A stretch of DNA of 64,000 nucleotides, from assembly GCF_900100885.1 (NCBI RefSeq), contig NZ_LT629692.1:1798001-1862000 (forward strand). Direction: 5' to 3'. This document shows positions 34,065 to 42,148 of this stretch, in pieces. Numbering within the stretch: the stretch's first letter is position 1; every line of letters begins with the position of its first letter. The notes below the pieces were generated by a model, which had not been told where the DNA came from, did no database searches, and saw nothing but the letters and a program-made list of their open reading frames with translations. The DNA comes from Microbacterium pygmaeum (GTDB lineage Bacteria > Actinomycetota > Actinomycetes > Actinomycetales > Microbacteriaceae). A program made the position numbers and the translations under genes.

Positions 34065-36812
34065 ATGCGCGGAGGCCTGCAGCGATGGAAGAGAGGCGCC
34101 GGATCCGGTGGAGTCGGGCGAGCAATCGACTACGCGGTCAAGGGGACCTGCGACGCACACCTCCACCTTTCGACCGGGTCCGATGCACTCGAGTTGTACA
34201 GCAATGTCGCCGACGCGAGCGTCACCCGATTCGTGGTTACGAATGGCGCCATCCACGCAGACGAGCTATCGGCGAGTGCACTCCGGGTGTGGCTCACCGG
34301 ACACGACCCGGTCACAGGGGAGGAGCGCGGATCCCAACGGCTCAGTGCAGACGCCGACCTCCTACTCGATGCAACGCTCAACCACCCCAAGTCGTACAGC
34401 ATCGCTGCGCTGCTCCATCCGGATCTAGCGACCGAGTTCGAGTCGCTGCAGGACCGCCTACGTGACCGGATCCTGACCACCTGGCTAAACGAGCTCAACG
34501 CACGTCGCGGTCACGGCGGACTCATCCGGGAAGACATCACCCGCATCGAGGTCGTCGAGCTCAACCACCGTCGCTCGCGCGCGCTCGATCCGCACAACCA
34601 CCGCCACTTCTGGTTGAACGTGAAGGTGCTCGGCACGGACGGCAAGTGGTCCAACGTCGACTCGCGGGTCGCGATGAAGCTCCACACGCTGATCAACGCC
34701 GAAGGCGAGCTCGCCGCGCGCACCGACCCGCAGTGGCTTGCGGCGCTCGCTCGGCACGGATTCACCCTCGACGGTGACGGCGAGGTCGCTGAGCTGGCGG
34801 GCGTAGTCCGACCGTTCTCACGTCGGTCGGCGCAGATCGAGGCGAACCGAGCCAAGCTCATCGCGGAGTGGAGTGCCGAGCACGAAGGCGCGAGCCCCAG
34901 CATCCGCGTCTTGACGCAAATCGACCGCCGCGCATGGGCGATGTCGCGACCCAACAAGCCCGCCGACCTCGACGAGCAATCGTGGGAGGCGACCGTCCGC
35001 GACGAGCTTGCGAGTATCGACCCTCGCGCCGCGCTCGACCGTGCGCCAATTCTTCTCGTCTCGACTCCGCTCGACGAACTGGACCTCGACCTGCTTGCCG
35101 ACGCCGCGGTCGTTGATGCAGACGAGCGGTCAACCCGCTCCGGCGGAAGATTCAGCGCGTTCGACCTCCGCGCCGGCGCCACCCGCGCTCTCGCGGGGAG
35201 CGGCGTCGTCGCGCCCAGGGACGAACTGACCTCGACAATCGACGCGATCGCACAGCGAGCACACCGTAAGTCCGTACGGCTCACGAAGGACGCCGACATC
35301 CCAGGTCACGTCAAAGCGTTCATGGCAACCGAGACGGTGCGCCTGAAGATGCGCCTCGTCAGCCGCTTTGACGCTCTGGCAACCCCGGGCCGCTCGCTTC
35401 TGCCGCAGGAGTTGCGTCAGGCCGCCGCTTCCGGAGACGTCGAGCAGCTGGATCCCTCACAGCTCGCCGCCGCCTGCGTCATTGCCGGGACGGGCGGCCT
35501 CGTCGCCATCACCGGTCCGGCCGGGGCGGGCAAGACCACGATGCTGCGCGTCGCGCACGAGGCGCTGCGAGGACAATACCGACGGATGCTGGTGGTCGCA
35601 CCGACGCGCAAGGCGGCGTCCGTCGCGTCACGTGAGGTGGGTGCCGAGGCGTCGAGCCTGCATGCTCTGCTCGCTGACCACGGCTACCGCTGGAACACCG
35701 ATGCGGCCGGCGCGCAGGTGTGGACGCGGCTGTTGTTCGGCGAGGCGGACCCGGATAGTGGGGTCGTCTATACGGGGCCTTCGCGGTTTGAGCTGCGACC
35801 CGGCGATCGGATCGTGGTGGACGAGGCCGGCATGGTCGATCTGCAGACCGCGGATGCACTCGCCGATCTCGCGCTCCAGCATCAGGTGAGCGTCGCGATG
35901 GTGGGCGATCCGTACCAGGCGCTTCCGGTCGGGCACGCGGGAGCGATGGCATCCGCAGTGCGCTTGGCGACGGCATCCGTCGAGCTCGGTACCGTGCACC
36001 GGTTCAGCGATCCCGAGTACGCCGCGCTCACGCTTCGTCTGCGCAATCCGCGTGACCGCGATGACGCGCTCACTATTGCGGGGGAGTTGCACAAGCGCGG
36101 CTACGTGCATCGGGTGCGGAGTGCGGATGAAGCGCGTGACGCGATGGTTGCTGCCTACTTCGAGTGGCACGCGCGCGGAAAGCGCGTCGCGCTGGTCTCC
36201 GGCACGAACAGCGAGGCGGATTCGATCAACGACGCGATCCAGCAGCGCCGTGTCGACCAGGGCGAGCTCGATGCCACCGTGCTTGCGCTCGGAATGGGGG
36301 AGCAGCGCATCCTCGTCGGCGACACCGTGCAGACGCGTCGCAACGACGCGCGAACGGGAGTCGAGAATCGCGCGCAATGGGTGGTGCGCGGGATCCGGGA
36401 TGACGTCATCACGCTCGAGTCGGCAAGCATTAGCGGCGAGCTGAATGGCGTTAGTCGCGGGTACGCGATTGAGCACCTTCAACTGGCGTACGCGACAACA
36501 GTGCACGGCATCCAAGGCGAGACGATGGATGCTGCGGTGGTGGGACCGGATGTCGAGGCGGCTGGATTGTATGTCGGACTGACGCGAGGTCGCGACCAGA
36601 ACGTCGCGATCACGGTTGCGCGGACCGACGAGGAGGCGATTGCGCAAGTTGGCGCGACGATGATGCGCGGGACGACTGAGCTCACGATCCAGGATGCGAT
36701 GCGCGCCGCGATTGTCGAGCTGCGGTGGGCGGCGCGAGAGCGGGAGCTCCAACCCTCCGCGCATCGGACCGCATCGAGTTCGTCGCCATCGCTCGGAGGG
36801 CTGTCGCCCTAA
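34065..36812 (+). CDS. MobF (TrwC/TraA-like) conjugative relaxase with helicase domain
   Basis: A 915-residue relaxase-helicase. The N-terminal TrwC domain includes the family opening (MRGGL...AIDYAVKGTCDAH), LNHPKSYSIAALLHP, and the metal site DPHNHRHFWLN with H177, H179 and H181. The candidate catalytic tyrosine is Y23. The C-terminal half is a superfamily 1B helicase: Walker A GPAGAGKT at 484-491, VVDEAGMVD as Walker B, GDPYQALPVG, and YATTVHGIQGET near the end. Relaxases of this type nick oriT and lead the strand during transfer. It is somewhat shorter than many actinobacterial MobF proteins. No coupling protein is nearby. Confidence 0.9.
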   Translation: MRGGLQRWKRGAGSGGVGRAIDYAVKGTCDAHLHLSTGSDALELYSNVADASVTRFVVTNGAIHADELSASALRVWLTGHDPVTGEERGSQRLSADADLLLDATLNHPKSYSIAALLHPDLATEFESLQDRLRDRILTTWLNELNARRGHGGLIREDITRIEVVELNHRRSRALDPHNHRHFWLNVKVLGTDGKWSNVDSRVAMKLHTLINAEGELAARTDPQWLAALARHGFTLDGDGEVAELAGVVRPFSRRSAQIEANRAKLIAEWSAEHEGASPSIRVLTQIDRRAWAMSRPNKPADLDEQSWEATVRDELASIDPRAALDRAPILLVSTPLDELDLDLLADAAVVDADERSTRSGGRFSAFDLRAGATRALAGSGVVAPRDELTSTIDAIAQRAHRKSVRLTKDADIPGHVKAFMATETVRLKMRLVSRFDALATPGRSLLPQELRQAAASGDVEQLDPSQLAAACVIAGTGGLVAITGPAGAGKTTMLRVAHEALRGQYRRMLVVAPTRKAASVASREVGAEASSLHALLADHGYRWNTDAAGAQVWTRLLFGEADPDSGVVYTGPSRFELRPGDRIVVDEAGMVDLQTADALADLALQHQVSVAMVGDPYQALPVGHAGAMASAVRLATASVELGTVHRFSDPEYAALTLRLRNPRDRDDALTIAGELHKRGYVHRVRSADEARDAMVAAYFEWHARGKRVALVSGTNSEADSINDAIQQRRVDQGELDATVLALGMGEQRILVGDTVQTRRNDARTGVENRAQWVVRGIRDDVITLESASISGELNGVSRGYAIEHLQLAYATTVHGIQGETMDAAVVGPDVEAAGLYVGLTRGRDQNVAITVARTDEEAIAQVGATMMRGTTELTIQDAMRAAIVELRWAARERELQPSAHRTASSSSPSLGGLSP

Positions 36813-37192
36813 GGCACTGCACGCGTGCGTCTTCTGGCTTGCTCGCCCGTATGGTCTCGGCATGACTTTGACGATGAAAGGTCGGGGGGAGATTGACGTC
36901 CCTTTCCGCTGGCAATTGCTTCGAGGACCATCCGCTCAGCAGTTAGGGCGCTCCATCGTCCACGAAAGCGGATCAGTAGGAGGCGCATCGAGCAGCCCCT
37001 CGAGCCGCTTGAGCGTCGCAAAATGGCGCGCAGCGCGTCTCTTTCACTGTCCAAACCTCGTCGCGCGGCCGACCGAGCATTCCTCGGCGTCGCGACACGT
37101 CGGACGCGGGCGCCTCAGGCGACAACCAGGTTTGTGCTAGACATTTGTCACGTGCAGCAAATCGCGAGCATGAATATGGGGGATTCTGGCAA
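36813..37192. other. 380-base gap without a convincing gene
   Basis: Frames here are out of character for coding sequence. One frame from ATG 36862 could encode about 92 residues with no recognisable features, and I do not call it. The end of the gap, GGGGGATTCTGG, may be the ribosome site for the next gene. Confidence 0.4.
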
Positions 37193-37666
37193 GTGAACTG
37201 GGGTGCGCTGGTGCCATTCATCCGTGATTGGGTGCTAATCGCCACCGTGCCCGTTTGGCTTCCACTAGGAATCACAGCCCTTGTGCGCGGGTCTGTCGCC
37301 GACGCCAAGGTCGAGCTCCCTATCGCGGCCGCGCTCTTCGCGTACGCGCTTGCACTAGCGGCGGCTTTCCTCGACGACCTTTCGCACACCTCCAGCCCGA
37401 TCAAGGCGTTCACGGTTCTGCGACCGATTTCCGTGTTGATCAAGTGGGCAACCGTCGTGATCGCATCGGCGGCGATTGGAGTGCTCGCACTCCAGGAGCT
37501 CCTTCGCGGATCCGGGGAGCTCACCTTGGCTACGGCTGATACTGTTTTCGTATCTGCGGCCCTAGCCGCCGCCTGCTTCCTGCTGTCATTCTTTGTGGTG
37601 TTATTTGGTGATGGCGCTCGCACGCGAGGCATACCGCGCCGTTCAAGATCGGAGACTGACTCATGA
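37193..37666 (+). CDS. predicted integral membrane protein, first gene of a three-gene operon
   Basis: A protein of about 157 residues with four hydrophobic helices (around WVLIATVPVWLPLGITAL, LPIAAALFAYALALAAAFL, WATVVIASAAIGVLAL and VFVSAALAAACFLLSFFVVL) and a basic C-terminal tail. The start is uncertain: GTG 37193 is preferred because a G-rich site precedes it, while TTG 37145 would extend it by 16 residues. The last four bases overlap the next ATG (ATGA), so the genes are coupled. I do not recognise a family. It may form a membrane complex with the next protein. Confidence 0.55.
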   Translation: MNWGALVPFIRDWVLIATVPVWLPLGITALVRGSVADAKVELPIAAALFAYALALAAAFLDDLSHTSSPIKAFTVLRPISVLIKWATVVIASAAIGVLALQELLRGSGELTLATADTVFVSAALAAACFLLSFFVVLFGDGARTRGIPRRSRSETDS

Positions 37667-38136
37667 TTGCTGACATCCTCGTCTGGTCGTCGCTGGCTCT
37701 CGTTGGCGGCTCGATTGCAGTTCTTGCATCCGCTTTCGTAGGAGCTGCGCGCAGCCGGAGAGCGTCGCGCAACGCATCAGCGGCTCACGCAGCCCCGGCG
37801 GCGGAACTGGACGCCAGCGCTACTTCGACTCCGGATTTTACTGCCAGGCTTCGGGATGTCGTCGAGTTGGCATACGTCCGCGTTTCGCACGAAACCCAAC
37901 GCTATTCGCAGTCTGAGGCTAGTTACGCGGAGCTCCGAGGTCACATCGTCGAGACGTTCGCCCGGTTGGAGACTCAACTCAGCCCTGCGCTTGTATACAA
38001 CGCTGGTAGCAATTTTGAGCGCGAGATTCGGGCGTCGTCGGCATCGGACCTTTCCAACTTCGAGATAGAGCAGTTCGGTCGAAGACTGTCGAGCAACTTC
38101 GAGTACGAGCCTGCAATGGGAGTAAGAGTTGCCTAA
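37663..38136 (+). CDS. membrane-anchored protein with helical cytoplasmic domain
   Basis: A 157-residue protein. One N-terminal membrane helix (IADILVWSSLALVGGSIAVL) is followed by basic residues, an Ala-rich linker and a helical domain with heptad-like spacing (residues 60-150). No family recognised. It overlaps the upstream membrane gene by four bases and the downstream gene by eight, giving a strictly coupled operon. The single-helix plus coiled-coil layout is common in membrane-tethered effectors and in subunits that sense envelope events, but no function can be assigned. Confidence 0.55.
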   Translation: MIADILVWSSLALVGGSIAVLASAFVGAARSRRASRNASAAHAAPAAELDASATSTPDFTARLRDVVELAYVRVSHETQRYSQSEASYAELRGHIVETFARLETQLSPALVYNAGSNFEREIRASSASDLSNFEIEQFGRRLSSNFEYEPAMGVRVA

Positions 38137-38605
38137 GAGAGACCGCGAGGCGGCCAGTGCGTCGAACCTCGCATCACAGGCGGAGCGCCTGATCGAGTTC
38201 GCGTTGCAGAACCCTGATCAGTTCCGCCTAATTTCTGAGGTGGTCGCTGAGCGTGCCCAGACGAAGCTCGACCAACGGCGGACGCACGAGTACACCGCTT
38301 CGCTAGTCGAACAGTTTCATGCTCTTTCCGCTCGTGAGAGCTTCCGTCCGGGGGACCTGGTGGTCTGGAAGCCGCGCCTGAAGAATCGCGTACATCCTGC
38401 TTACGACGAACCTGCGGTCGTTGTAGAAGTTCTCGAGACTCCCGTAGTCAACGCTGAGGTCGATCCGAGCTCGACCTATTTTAGGGAACCGCTCGATATC
38501 GTCCTCGGGTTCCTCGATGATGAAGACGAAATCCTCGTCTACCATTACGATTCTCGCCGCTTTGCAAAGGCACCGAACCAAACACCGAATCGTGTCGATG
38601 TCTGA
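38129..38605 (+). CDS. soluble protein with SH3-like core, third gene of operon
   Basis: A 158-residue soluble protein starting at TTG 38129 inside the preceding gene. A helical N-terminus (SQAERLIEFALQNPDQFRL) leads into a beta-rich core: ESFRPGDLVVWKPRLKNR, then AYDEPAVVVEVLETP and DIVLGFLDDEDEILVYHYD. The core resembles small SH3-like barrels that occur in proteins of bacterial conflict systems. No catalytic motif. As the only soluble member of the operon it could be the effector or regulator of the two membrane proteins, which is inference. Confidence 0.5.
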   Translation: MPKRDREAASASNLASQAERLIEFALQNPDQFRLISEVVAERAQTKLDQRRTHEYTASLVEQFHALSARESFRPGDLVVWKPRLKNRVHPAYDEPAVVVEVLETPVVNAEVDPSSTYFREPLDIVLGFLDDEDEILVYHYDSRRFAKAPNQTPNRVDV

Positions 38606-39099
38606 GATGGGTCGTCGCGCCCGCCCGAACAAGGCAGGCTTCTAACACCCGGTCAGCCGGTTTGAGACCTCACAGTCGTAGTCGCTCCGTGTGGACGAGG
38701 CGCGGGTCGAGGAGCTGGTTTGACCTTCGACGATGCTGTTCCGCCACGAGGGGGTGCCCCCCGCGCCGAGATGCCGTGACCGACGAAGAAGTTGTCGCCA
38801 AGGGCCCCGGCGTGACTCTCTCTCAGATGGACGCTGTCTGCGCTCAGGTGGAGGTGCGTCGGGTTCCTTTCAGCGGCTCCTCACTATTCTGGCCTCGTCG
38901 GGACATCTCATCGAACGTGCTCACGCCTGCAATTCCGCATTAGATGGACTGCCCGGGCAGATTGGTTGACTTCTCGAAATCCCGCATTCCGAAGGATGTG
39001 GTCGATTGTGCAAAAGCGGACCGTCGTGATCATCTGGCGCTGAATAGGAAGTCTCGATGCGGATTCGTCATGGCCAACCAGACTGGCAAGATGTGAGGC
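38606..39099. other. 494-base gap without a convincing gene
   Basis: Possible frames on both strands lack ribosome sites and any recognisable protein. I see no strong hairpin or repeat. The end of the gap carries GTGAGG ahead of the acidic-tail gene. Confidence 0.45.
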
Positions 39100-39417
39100 A
39101 TGACGCGAGCAGACAAGTACCCGGATCAAGCCACAGCCGCCATGGACCGCCTCCAGGAAGAGGCTCGTCAGACAGACGATGCCCGCGATGAGGCGACCTT
39201 CCGTGAGGAGCGACTCGTAGGCGAGATTGACGCCGCGTACGAAGCGGGCGACCACGCGAAAGTGGAGGGGTTGCAGGCGCTGCACCAGCAAGCTGAGGTC
39301 GACATCGTGAACACCACTAGCGACTTCGAAGCGGTGATGGACCAGATCGGTGACGCTCAGCGCTTCTGGTACGAGGAGGATGATGATGATGATGATGACG
39401 ACAACGATGACGACTGA
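39100..39417 (+). CDS. acidic helical protein with poly-Asp tail
   Basis: A 105-residue, highly acidic, helical protein. Residues 10-95 look like a long helix or coiled coil (QEEARQTDDARDEATFREE and onward), and the tail is a run of aspartates interrupted by one asparagine. The tail is encoded mainly by GAT repeats (about 39380-39405). It is 24 bases before a small zinc-ribbon gene. The net negative charge resembles DNA-mimic anti-restriction proteins, but no homology supports that role. Confidence 0.5.
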   Translation: MTRADKYPDQATAAMDRLQEEARQTDDARDEATFREERLVGEIDAAYEAGDHAKVEGLQALHQQAEVDIVNTTSDFEAVMDQIGDAQRFWYEEDDDDDDDDNDDD

Positions 39418-39441
39418 GCGTGGAGCCAGAGGAGCACGCCC

Positions 39442-39633
39442 ATGACGCGATTCGCCGACGTCGACTGGTACTGCGACCGCTGTAACGCGCACCTCAACTA
39501 TCAAGACGGTTTCAACGACAACAAGTACACGTGGAAGTGCACCGAGTGCCAGCACAAGAACAGCATTTCCAGGGATAACATCTATTCATCTGAGCAGGAC
39601 TTCCGAACGGGCGGAGATCCGGTTGGCTATTGA
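39442..39633 (+). CDS. small zinc-ribbon protein (Sec23/24 zinc-finger-like)
   Basis: A 63-residue protein with two CxxC knuckles: CDRC near residue 11 and CTEC near residue 32. Between them lies the aromatic stretch LNYQDGFNDNKYTWK. The C-terminal NSISRDNIYSSEQDF is shared with small zinc-ribbon proteins that I recall from phages and other bacteria, annotated as Sec23/Sec24 zinc finger-containing. A clear AGAGGAG site lies eight bases before ATG 39442. It is probably co-transcribed with the acidic protein. Nucleic acid or protein binding is plausible but unproven. Confidence 0.65.
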   Translation: MTRFADVDWYCDRCNAHLNYQDGFNDNKYTWKCTECQHKNSISRDNIYSSEQDFRTGGDPVGY

Positions 39634-39754
39634 GGCATAGCAGGGACGACTACATGCTGAACCTCGGCGCCGCGGGATGCACACGGCCGCTATCGACGGT
39701 GACCTTCAGGAGGTCGAGAGTATGTCAGGCCGGGATCGAACCCCGGCGCATGGG

Positions 39755-40110
39755 ACTGCCGCACGTATAGGGATAGGGGCTAGCAACGCAGCCAGTGCGG
39801 CTGGCGAGATCATGACGGTCTCGAATTCGATGGGCGTCAAACGTCCCAAGCGGTCCTGCCGGCGGCGTGGGTGTTAGGTGCGCTGGATCCAAGGTCGAGA
39901 TCGCGATCAGAGTTGTTCGAGGGCGATCCAACTGCGCCGGTGAAGACGTTCCTTCGCAGGAGTGGGAAGAACGATTCCATGGCGGCGTTGTTGACCGCAC
40001 CGCCGACGCTGCCGATCGACCCGACCATTGCAGTGCTGGTTCGCGATTCGCCAAAAGCTCCGCGCTCTGCACTACGACCAGCGATCGGTGTGAAGAACGT
40101 GTCCGGCGCA
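39755..40110 (-). pseudogene. IS3-family transposase (OrfB) C-terminal remnant
   Basis: Reading the minus strand and switching frames, the fragment shows VLHTDR followed by RARSF, then GSIGSVGGAVNNAAMESFF, WI and QRT with HPRRRQDRLGRLT, and finally LTPIEFETVMISPAALAA. These are the DDE-domain end landmarks of IS3-type OrfB (HTDRGSQF, NAAxESFF, LTPxEFE). Several frameshifts and stops separate the parts, so it is long dead. It marks an old insertion near the right end of the island. Confidence 0.75.
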
Positions 40111-40175
40111 CAGGTGCGCGCTCGAGCGTCCTGCGTGAACTGCCGGATCTCGCCGGTTCGCGGCCGACTGGTCGT

Positions 40176-40355
40176 TCAAACGTCGACGCCGAAGGCGCGC
40201 AAGAGCGGGACGCGGGGAATCATCCGGCGCGGGCCGAGCTGGACCGTGGGAATGGTCCCGTTCTCAATGCCGAGCTTGATCGTGCGGTAGTCGACGCCGA
40301 CAAGTTTCGCGGCGTCCTTCATTGTGAGTGCAAGTGAATTGGATGACGCGCTCAT
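40176..40355 (-). CDS. xis: putative excisionase / HTH DNA-binding protein
   Basis: A 59-residue basic protein reading from ATG 40355 to TGA 40176. A strong GAAGGAG ribosome site lies seven bases upstream. The sequence shows LTMKDAAKLVGVDYRTIKLG followed by IENGTIPTVQLGPRRMIPR, the MerR/Xis-like winged-helix pattern (helix-turn-helix then a basic wing) of excisionase and DNA-binding domain proteins. The position close to attR and opposite orientation to the HTH regulator suit an excisionase that assists the integrase. Alternatively it is a small regulator. Confidence 0.7.
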   Translation of the reverse strand: MSASSNSLALTMKDAAKLVGVDYRTIKLGIENGTIPTVQLGPRRMIPRVPLLRAFGVDV

Positions 40356-40380
40356 GACATTCTCCTTCGGTGGGCAACTA

Positions 40381-40439
40381 ATGACATCACTTGCTCACGC
40401 ACTGTACACCCTTGAATGCTTCATGTCATCGCTTGCTCA
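40381..40439. promoter_or_regulatory. iterated operator between xis-like gene and HTH regulator
   Basis: ATGACATCACTTGCTCA (40381-40397) and ATGTCATCGCTTGCTCA (40423-40439) match at 15 of 17 bases and start exactly 42 bases apart, four DNA turns. A weaker third copy, ATGACACACTCGC, begins near 40452. The sites lie between two divergent genes and probably bind the HTH protein encoded from 40468. Confidence 0.65.
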
Positions 40440-40467
40440 GAGTCGGACGAAATGACACACTCGCAGC

Positions 40468-41082
40468 ATGCCCACACTCGCCATCGAACATGTCGACGCG
40501 GAGATCGTTGACGCGGGCGACGGCGTCCACATTCCACGCTCGTGGGGTGCGATCGTGACCGGCCTCACTGACATTCCGGGCGCGGTCCATGCGCGCATCG
40601 CGTACGACCCGGTACTGCGGCGCACGGTGGCCGAGTCGGTGCGCGTCGACCGGAGCGGGCTGGGGGACGAGGTGACTACGACCCTGCTCCGCGACATCCG
40701 TGTGCAGGCGATCGTGCAGTGGGCCGCTACTCGCGTCGTTCGCATCGACCGCGATGGGGCAGATCCTGAGTCGTACGTCGAGTACATCACGCGCCTGCGC
40801 GCGGATGAGGGCCGTTCCGACGACGACAATCTGCGTGAGGCGGTCAGGCTGTACCGACTTGCGTCGGTGATCAACGACGCACCGCTCAAGCTCGTCTCGG
40901 ACGAGCTCGGTGTCAGCATCAGCACCGCGACGCGAATGATGAATCGTGCCCGCGTCGCCGGTCTTGTCGACGAGGAGACCGGTCGCGAGGTCTACCTCCA
41001 GGCCCGGGAGCAGCAGCTTCGCGAGCAGGCCACGGGACCCGTCGTCGGCCCGGGGTCATCCGGCCCGTCGATCGGACGCTGA
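40468..41082 (+). CDS. HTH transcriptional regulator of the island
   Basis: A 204-residue soluble protein. The N-terminal 90 residues are not a known domain to me (LAIEHVDAEIVDAGDGVHIP). The C-terminal part has a helix-turn-helix, LKLVSDELGVSISTATRMMNRARVAGLV, preceded by a basic-acidic helix and followed by a Gly/Pro-rich tail. No ribosome site is obvious and the start follows the operator repeats closely, so the message may be leaderless. Placement opposite the xis-like gene resembles the immunity/excision switch of integrative elements. It likely autoregulates through the repeats at 40381-40439. Confidence 0.68.
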   Translation: MPTLAIEHVDAEIVDAGDGVHIPRSWGAIVTGLTDIPGAVHARIAYDPVLRRTVAESVRVDRSGLGDEVTTTLLRDIRVQAIVQWAATRVVRIDRDGADPESYVEYITRLRADEGRSDDDNLREAVRLYRLASVINDAPLKLVSDELGVSISTATRMMNRARVAGLVDEETGREVYLQAREQQLREQATGPVVGPGSSGPSIGR

Positions 41083-41167
41083 TCGTCGAGTCTCGACGCT
41101 ACGTCACGCTTCGGTCGTGCGGATCCTGGCATGCGAGCAGGGACTTCGTGATGCGCCCTCAAAGCCC

Positions 41168-41553
41168 TCACGCCGCGGCGACCACCCGGATTCCCGCCGT
41201 CGTGGCGGCTCGGGCCAGCTCGTCATCGTAGGTGACGATCTCCTCAGCGCCGATCCTCAATGCGGTCGCACGGTGTATCGCGTCGTTCGAACGCGGCGGA
41301 GCGCGAGTGCCGGCGGCGAGCAGATCCCCTCGCGTTATGTTGACCAGACTCACCGCATCGATTACCGCCCTGATCGCCTCGACGGAGACGATCGCCGGAT
41401 GTCGGCCCGCGACACAACTCAACTCGGTGTGCAGAAGCCAGGACGTCGCCAGGCGTCGAGAGGAATCCGTAGGGCGGCGACGAGCGCTTCGGACTCGGCC
41501 TCGTCGACTACTAGTTTCATCGCGGCCGAGGTCTCCAGATAGGCCACCGTCAC
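41168..41553 (-). pseudogene. VapC-type PIN toxin, frameshifted
   Basis: From GTG 41553 the minus strand reads VTVAYLETSAAMKLVVDEAESEALVAAL, the N-terminus of a VapC PIN toxin. It continues in another frame as LATSWLLHTELSCVAGRHP, then SNDAIHRATALRIGAEEIVTYDDELARAA to the end. The catalytic acidic residues of both halves are present, but the frames do not join near 41460. The start overlaps the stop of the broken antitoxin gene by the expected few bases. A dead toxin in a dead module. Confidence 0.75.
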
Positions 41554-41820
41554 CAGCGGCCCCGACTGTCATCGAGCAGCTCCCAGGAATTCACCGGCGA
41601 AACTGCCCGTGCGATGTCCGCCAGCGCGTCAGTGCGGGTGCGGCCCGGCCTTGCCTCGCCTCGCGCGATCAGCCCATCAAGCGGATCGCCTCCCACGGGA
41701 CAATGAGCGCGGCCAGGTCGCCGTTGTTGCTGACCAGCACCGATTCGCCGGCTCTACCCTGCGGACGATCTCGCCACTGCGGTCGCGCATCTCGCGATGT
41801 GTCAGCGTCTCCAATGGCAA
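41550..41820 (-). pseudogene. Phd/YefM-type antitoxin, frameshifted
   Basis: Reading from TTG 41820 on the minus strand gives LPLETLTHREMRDRSGEIVRRV, the start of a prevent-host-death antitoxin. The frame shifts and continues as AGESVLVSNNGDLAALIVPWEAIRLMG, then shifts again to DGLIARGEARPGRTRTDAL and on to the stop, which overlaps the toxin start. Two or more indels therefore separate recognisable parts. The residual palindrome TAGCGCGCTA just upstream is a probable former autoregulatory site. Confidence 0.7.
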
Positions 41821-41826
41821 TCTATG

Positions 41827-41836
41827 TAGCGCGCTA
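41827..41836. promoter_or_regulatory. palindrome upstream of decayed antitoxin
   Basis: TAGCGCGCTA is a perfect 10-bp palindrome seven bases before the antitoxin start and could have been the operator of the toxin-antitoxin module. The following 41837-42148 holds no gene that I can support, only AT-richer sequence and the candidate arm sites at 42014-42031. Confidence 0.4.
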
Positions 41837-42013
41837 TGGCATACGCGGCAAATCCACGTGTGCTGACTTAAGCAATCTGCTCACCGTCCGGAGCCTTAGA
41901 TTCGAATACTCGAGCAGTATGCTCAGATTTGACATGTGGGAATTTGAAGGTTGATGCCGCTGGATGACGGTCTTCTCGCGATGCCTGTCAGAGTGCGGCA
42001 GAACGGCTCATTC

Positions 42014-42031
42014 TTGGCCGCTTTTTGGCCG
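42014..42031 (+). other. candidate integrase arm-type sites, right
   Basis: TTGGCCG occurs at 42014-42020 and 42025-42031, 11 bases apart, mirroring the TTGCCCG pair at the left end with the same spacing and orientation. They lie about 118 bases inside the attR core. Confidence 0.35.
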
Positions 42032-42148
42032 TACTGATTACGTAGGTAGCTGTTTTCGGACGTCGCTCGGTGTAGGCAAGCTCCCGAACGGCCGCATGAT
42101 TCCGCGGAATTTGTTGATCAATGCCGGAGAGCACAATGCTCAAATCGT

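Noticed and set aside
36862..37140. 92-codon frame after the relaxase
   Set aside because: No ribosome site at a proper distance, irregular composition and no similarity to any protein I know.
39724..39762. T-arm-like sequence (GCCGGG and CCCGGC around a GTTCGAT loop on the minus strand) suggesting a tRNA or second att site
   Set aside because: The stem register does not give a canonical T arm and no acceptor or anticodon arms flank it. It adjoins the IS3 relic and is probably chance.
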